Shown piece after piece: positions 60,943-64,000 of a DNA stretch of 64,000 nucleotides. The translations under genes and the position numbers were made by a program. This stretch comes from Liolophura sinensis (lineage: Eukaryota; Mollusca; Polyplacophora; Chitonida; Chitonidae), in contig NC_088304.1 in assembly GCF_032854445.1 (NCBI RefSeq), positions 13,715,704-13,779,703 on the forward strand, in the 5' to 3' direction. Numbering within the stretch: the first letter of the stretch is position 1; each line of letters opens with the position of its first letter. The notes beneath the pieces were generated by a model, which worked only from the letters and a program-made list of their open reading frames with translations, did no database searches and was not told the DNA's origin.

Positions 60943-61408
60943 ATAACATAGACATGATGGACATAACAAAAAAAAAAAAGCTGCACATGGAATTTAGAAC
61001 AGCAACTTAAATTTCCAACTGTACAGCCACCTTGTACAAGCATTATGTGTACATCACCTTGCTCAACACACTATTAAGCCAGCATCAGGTTTTAGATCGA
61101 TACTAAGGGGGCGTTCTGTGCACAGAGCGAAGGGAAAGATAAACCTGTTTTGGAAATCTCAATCTGTCTGAAAAAAAAACCCCATATTGCAGCTAGGATG
61201 GTACCAAATATACGGCGGCAAACAGGCATGGATGGAGTGGGACTCCGTGAGCTGTCAACATTCAATAGTCTCCTGTACAGTTTTTTAACCTTATTGTGAA
61301 AGTCTAGGTTGCCTTCCTGGATAATGTTTTCTCACCTACCCCTAAAATGTGAACCTTTTCAACTGCAGACAAATAACAAAAATAGATGTAGTTTTAGATG
61401 TGCAGGCA

Positions 61409-61650
61409 ATTGGCATTACAGTTTAAGCCGTACTCAAGAATATTTCACGTTTATGATAGTGGCCAGCATTATGGTGAGAAGAAATTGGGCAGAGCTTAGG
61501 GGAAACCCACGACCTTCTGCATGCTGCTTGCAGATGGCAGAGGAAGGCAGCATGAGCTGGACTTGAACTCACAGAGACTGTATTGCTGAGAAGCTCCTGG
61601 GTCATTGCGACTTGCTGGCATGCTAACCACCTCAGTCACGGTGGCCGCTG
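61409..61650 (-). mobile_element. V-SINE, near full, abuts the 25-bp array
   Basis: 'gccgtactcaagaatatttc' … 'gctaaccacctcagtcacgg'. Confidence 0.88.
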
Positions 61651-61685
61651 TAATATTGTTCTTCAAGATGGCCACCACATGATAT

Positions 61686-62190
61686 AGCCTGGAAACCACG
61701 CACAACACACCGCCTGGAAACCATGCACAACATATCGCCTGGAAACCATGCACAACATACCGCCTGGAAATCATGCACAACATACTGCCTGGAAACCAAG
61801 CACAACATACTGCCTGGAAACCATGCACAACATATCGCCTGGAAACCATGCACAACATACTGCCTGGAAACCATGCACAACATACTGCCTGGAAACCATG
61901 CACAACATACTGCCTGGAAACCATGCACAACATACTGCCTGGAAACCATGCACAACACACCGCCTGGAAACCATGCACAACACACCGCCTGGAAACCATG
62001 CACAACATACTGCCTGGAAACCATGCACAACATACTGCCTGGAAACCATGCACAACATACTGCCTGGAAACCATGCACAACATACTGCCTGGAAACCAAG
62101 CACAACATACTGCCTGGAAACCAAGCACAACATACTGCCTGGAAACCATGCACAACATAATGCCTGGAAACCATGCACAACATACTGCTT
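61686..62190. repeat. 25-bp minisatellite, ~20 copies
   Basis: Unit 'ctggaaaccatgcacaacat' + 'actgc', very homogeneous. Because 25 is not a multiple of three and no unit frame has a stop, it is open in many frames on both strands; the 140-220-codon ORFs here are artefacts. Confidence 0.96.
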
Positions 62191-62715
62191 GACTTTGTAC
62201 AGTAATTTACACCAGTCGTCTTTGTGTGCAGGTATTAACCACCTGGAAACCATGCACAACATACTGCTTGACTATGTACAGTAATTTACAGCAGTCGTCT
62301 TTGTGTGCAGGTATTAACCACCTGGAAACCATGCACAACATACTGCCTGACTATGTACAGTAATTTACAGCAGTCGTCTTTGTGTGCAGGTATTAACCAC
62401 CTGCAAACCATGCACAACATACTGCCGGACTATGTACTGTAATTTACAGCAGTCGTCTTTGTGTGCATGTATTAACCACCTGGAAACCATGCACAACATA
62501 CTGCCGGACTATGTACAGTAATTTACAGCAGTCGTCTTTGTGTGCAGGTATTAACCACCTGAAAACCATGCACAACATACTGCCTGACTATGTACTGTAA
62601 TTTACAGCAGTCGTCTTTGTGTGCATGTATTAACCACCTGGAAACCATGCACAACATACTGCCGGACTATGTACAGTAATTTACAGCAGTCGTCTTTGCG
62701 TGCAGGTATTAACCA
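62190..62715. repeat. 79-bp compound satellite, 6-7 copies
   Basis: Each unit = one 25-bp unit of the neighbouring array + 54 bp ('cttgactatgtacagtaatt' … 'gtcgtctttgtgtgcaggtattaaccac'). A higher-order form of the same satellite. Confidence 0.95.
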
Positions 62716-62732
62716 CATGGTATTGAATGATG

Positions 62733-62850
62733 ATGTATTTTATTTATTTAGTTAGTTATTTATTTCATTGGTATTTCCTGATGCTGTATCGTAGAATGTT
62801 TCACTTCATATGATGGTGGCCAGCATTATGGTGTGAAGAAACTCAAAACC
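62733..62850 (-). mobile_element. V-SINE, decayed 3' half
   Basis: 'ttatttatttcattggtatt', 'atgatggtggccagcattat'. Confidence 0.8.
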
Positions 62851-63807
62851 CACAACTGTCTCTTAAGCCCCAGAGCTTATAATTACCTGAGTTTTCACTA
62901 ATAATGAACAGTCACCTCAACCAGTTCAAAATGACCACAGTATGAAGAATATACGAGACACCAGAAAACAACTCCCTTCCCTATTTACTGACCATTTTGT
63001 ATAAATGACATGCTACAAGTAGAACCCTTACCTTCTGATATATGTATGGCAAATGCTGGAATCCTTGAAGCTATCTGGGACTGTTAAAATAACTACTCCT
63101 GCACAAATGTAACCACTGGATGGCATAAACCAAAATAGCCCCAACCTGAAGTGCCTGTGTTTAACTACTGCACATGCCACTGCATATGGCAGATGCAGTT
63201 AGTCCTACAGAGCTAGAACTGTTGCCACAGTGTATATGCAATAGATGTAGCACCACAGCTGACGAATTCAAACTTAACCCTCCATGGAAAACCTCATGGA
63301 AAACTGCTACTGTAAGACTCTCCATTACACATTACAGGTGAATGCTTACCTGTAAGAGTCTAACAGGTGAAATGAAATGCAATTAACACCTGTGCCATCT
63401 GCCAGCCCTGGGATTCTGAACAGTTTCCCTTAGCCCCTCCTTTGGCCCTTTTTTCCCCTTGCCCAAATTTGTCCTCTTATAAAGTGATCAATACCCGTGT
63501 GGAACTGCTCGCTCAGATAACGGAAAAACAATAATTAGCATTGGTCAAACTGTTCTTTTGTTTCTTGAATATACAGGTTACAGCTAAACAATCTGTCTAC
63601 CGCTGATGACTTTTTGTTTTATGTAACCTATACCTCTGGCTCAGGTGCTCTCATTAGCAAATTTTTATAAGACCACAGATTTAATCATCCAAAAATATCT
63701 GTGGCTCTTGTGTGAGGTGTCAGTTCAGAAGTGTCCTATCATCCAAGGAATTGTGAAAAAGAGGACCACTCAGGTGTGGTACATCAAAGTCGCTTTGGGG
63801 GGAGAGC
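62851..63807 (-). other. Intronic or upstream DNA, no exon
   Basis: Unique AT-rich sequence; a possible splice-flanked stretch near 63.03-63.09 kb does not encode coiled coil and was not called. Confidence 0.35.
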
Positions 63808-64000
63808 TTCCGTGGCTCAGTCGGTTAGCACACTAGCGCAGCGTAATGACCCAGGAGCCTCTCACCAATGCGGTCGCTGTGAGTTCAAGTCCAGCTCATG
63901 CTAGCTTCCTCTCTGATCGTAAGTGGGAAGGTCTGTCAGCAATCCGCGGATGGTTGTGGGTTTCCCCTGGGCTGTGCCCGGTTTCCCTCCCACTATAATG
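63808..64000 (+). mobile_element. V-SINE, cut by window end
   Basis: Complete head 'ttccgtggctcagtcggtta' + 'gcacactagcgcagcgtaatgaccc', body to 'cccactataatg' at the window edge. Confidence 0.92.

Larger units (their letters stand above)
59522..61408 (-). other. RIMBP2: Intron upstream of the first seen coiled-coil exon
   Basis: Apart from SINE pieces, a (ta)n at 59827-59846; no further coding exon could be identified. Confidence 0.4.

Noticed and set aside
61496-62284. Large overlapping ORFs on both strands (up to 220 codons)
   Set aside because: Produced by the 25-bp satellite, which lacks stops in most frames; repeating 25-codon pattern, no start context, no domain.
63028-63092. Possible upstream RIMBP exon between an AG and TCAGAAG|GTAAGG on -
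   Set aside because: Encodes a short hydrophobic IPAFAIHIS-type peptide, not coiled coil; frame and acceptor ambiguous.
1-64000. Functional tRNA genes suggested by A/B-box words
   Set aside because: All occur as heads of SINEs and do not form an intact cloverleaf with matching acceptor stems.
1-64000. CRISPR arrays suggested by many short regular repeats
   Set aside because: Eukaryotic window; units are contiguous minisatellites without unique spacers or cas genes.

Overview
This is a eukaryotic, AT-rich, intron-dominated window, most probably from a mollusc (or a closely related lophotrochozoan). The signs are spliced genes with GT-AG introns, two dozen or more copies of a tRNA-derived SINE whose 3' end (…tattcttgagtacggcgtaaaacacc + ATTT/AAAT tail) looks like the V-SINE type known from molluscs, several short foldback/MITE-like elements, and many intronic minisatellites. 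There is no prokaryotic organisation, no operon and no CRISPR. Most nominal ORFs are repeat artefacts.

Two protein-coding genes can be reconstructed with consistent splice phases. (1) A complete three-exon vitamin K epoxide reductase (VKORC1-type) gene lies on the + strand at 8376-9986 (176 aa; catalytic Cys pairs C52/C60 and C141-x-x-C144; 110-nt middle exon as in human VKORC1). (2) A RIM-binding protein gene (RIMBP2-like presynaptic scaffold) occupies the - strand from about 15.2 kb to beyond the right part of the window. Twenty-six coding exons chain in phase: coiled-coil exons (59.5-36.5 kb), SH3-I (30.8-30.1 kb), three FN3 domains (27.9-23.2 kb), an acidic/basic linker (22.4-20.4 kb), SH3-II (20.3-19.3 kb), SH3-III (18.1-17.4 kb) and a C-terminal tail (17.2-15.2 kb). 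A 27th exon at 55024-55122 looks like an alternative first exon encoding a lipid-anchor-type N-terminus (MGQQCS + basic cluster). The two genes are convergent (tail to tail), with a probable ~2.9-kb 3'UTR of the RIMBP gene at 12.3-15.2 kb.

The most unusual thing is in the RIMBP introns. Three separate tandem arrays have been generated from the END OF A CODING EXON PLUS ITS 5' SPLICE SITE: 34-bp units at 26.5-27.7 kb (FN3-1 exon), 40/46-bp units at 30.9-32.3 kb (the 50-nt exon before SH3-I), and ~105-bp units at 35.0-36.5 kb (last coiled-coil exon). Each array gives the transcript many duplicate donor sites. In the 105-bp array every unit also carries an AG, so that each could act as an in-frame 39-nt cassette exon. 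Two further points of isoform interest are the alternative first exon and a last exon that is open in two frames (an acidic tail or a polybasic tail), selectable by two donors in the preceding exon.

Layout: 1-8.3 kb intergenic with a large foldback element, decayed tandem repeats and SINEs; 8.4-10.0 kb VKORC1; 10.0-12.3 kb intergenic with SINE fragments; 12.3-15.2 kb probable RIMBP 3'UTR; 15.2-39.5 kb densely exonic RIMBP body; 39.5-59.4 kb a large 5' intron holding the alternative first exon, several minisatellites, MITEs and a 2.1-kb decayed retroelement inserted inside a 58-bp array; 59.4-64 kb one more coiled-coil exon, a large 25-/79-bp compound satellite and SINEs. The start of the long RIMBP isoform lies outside the window.
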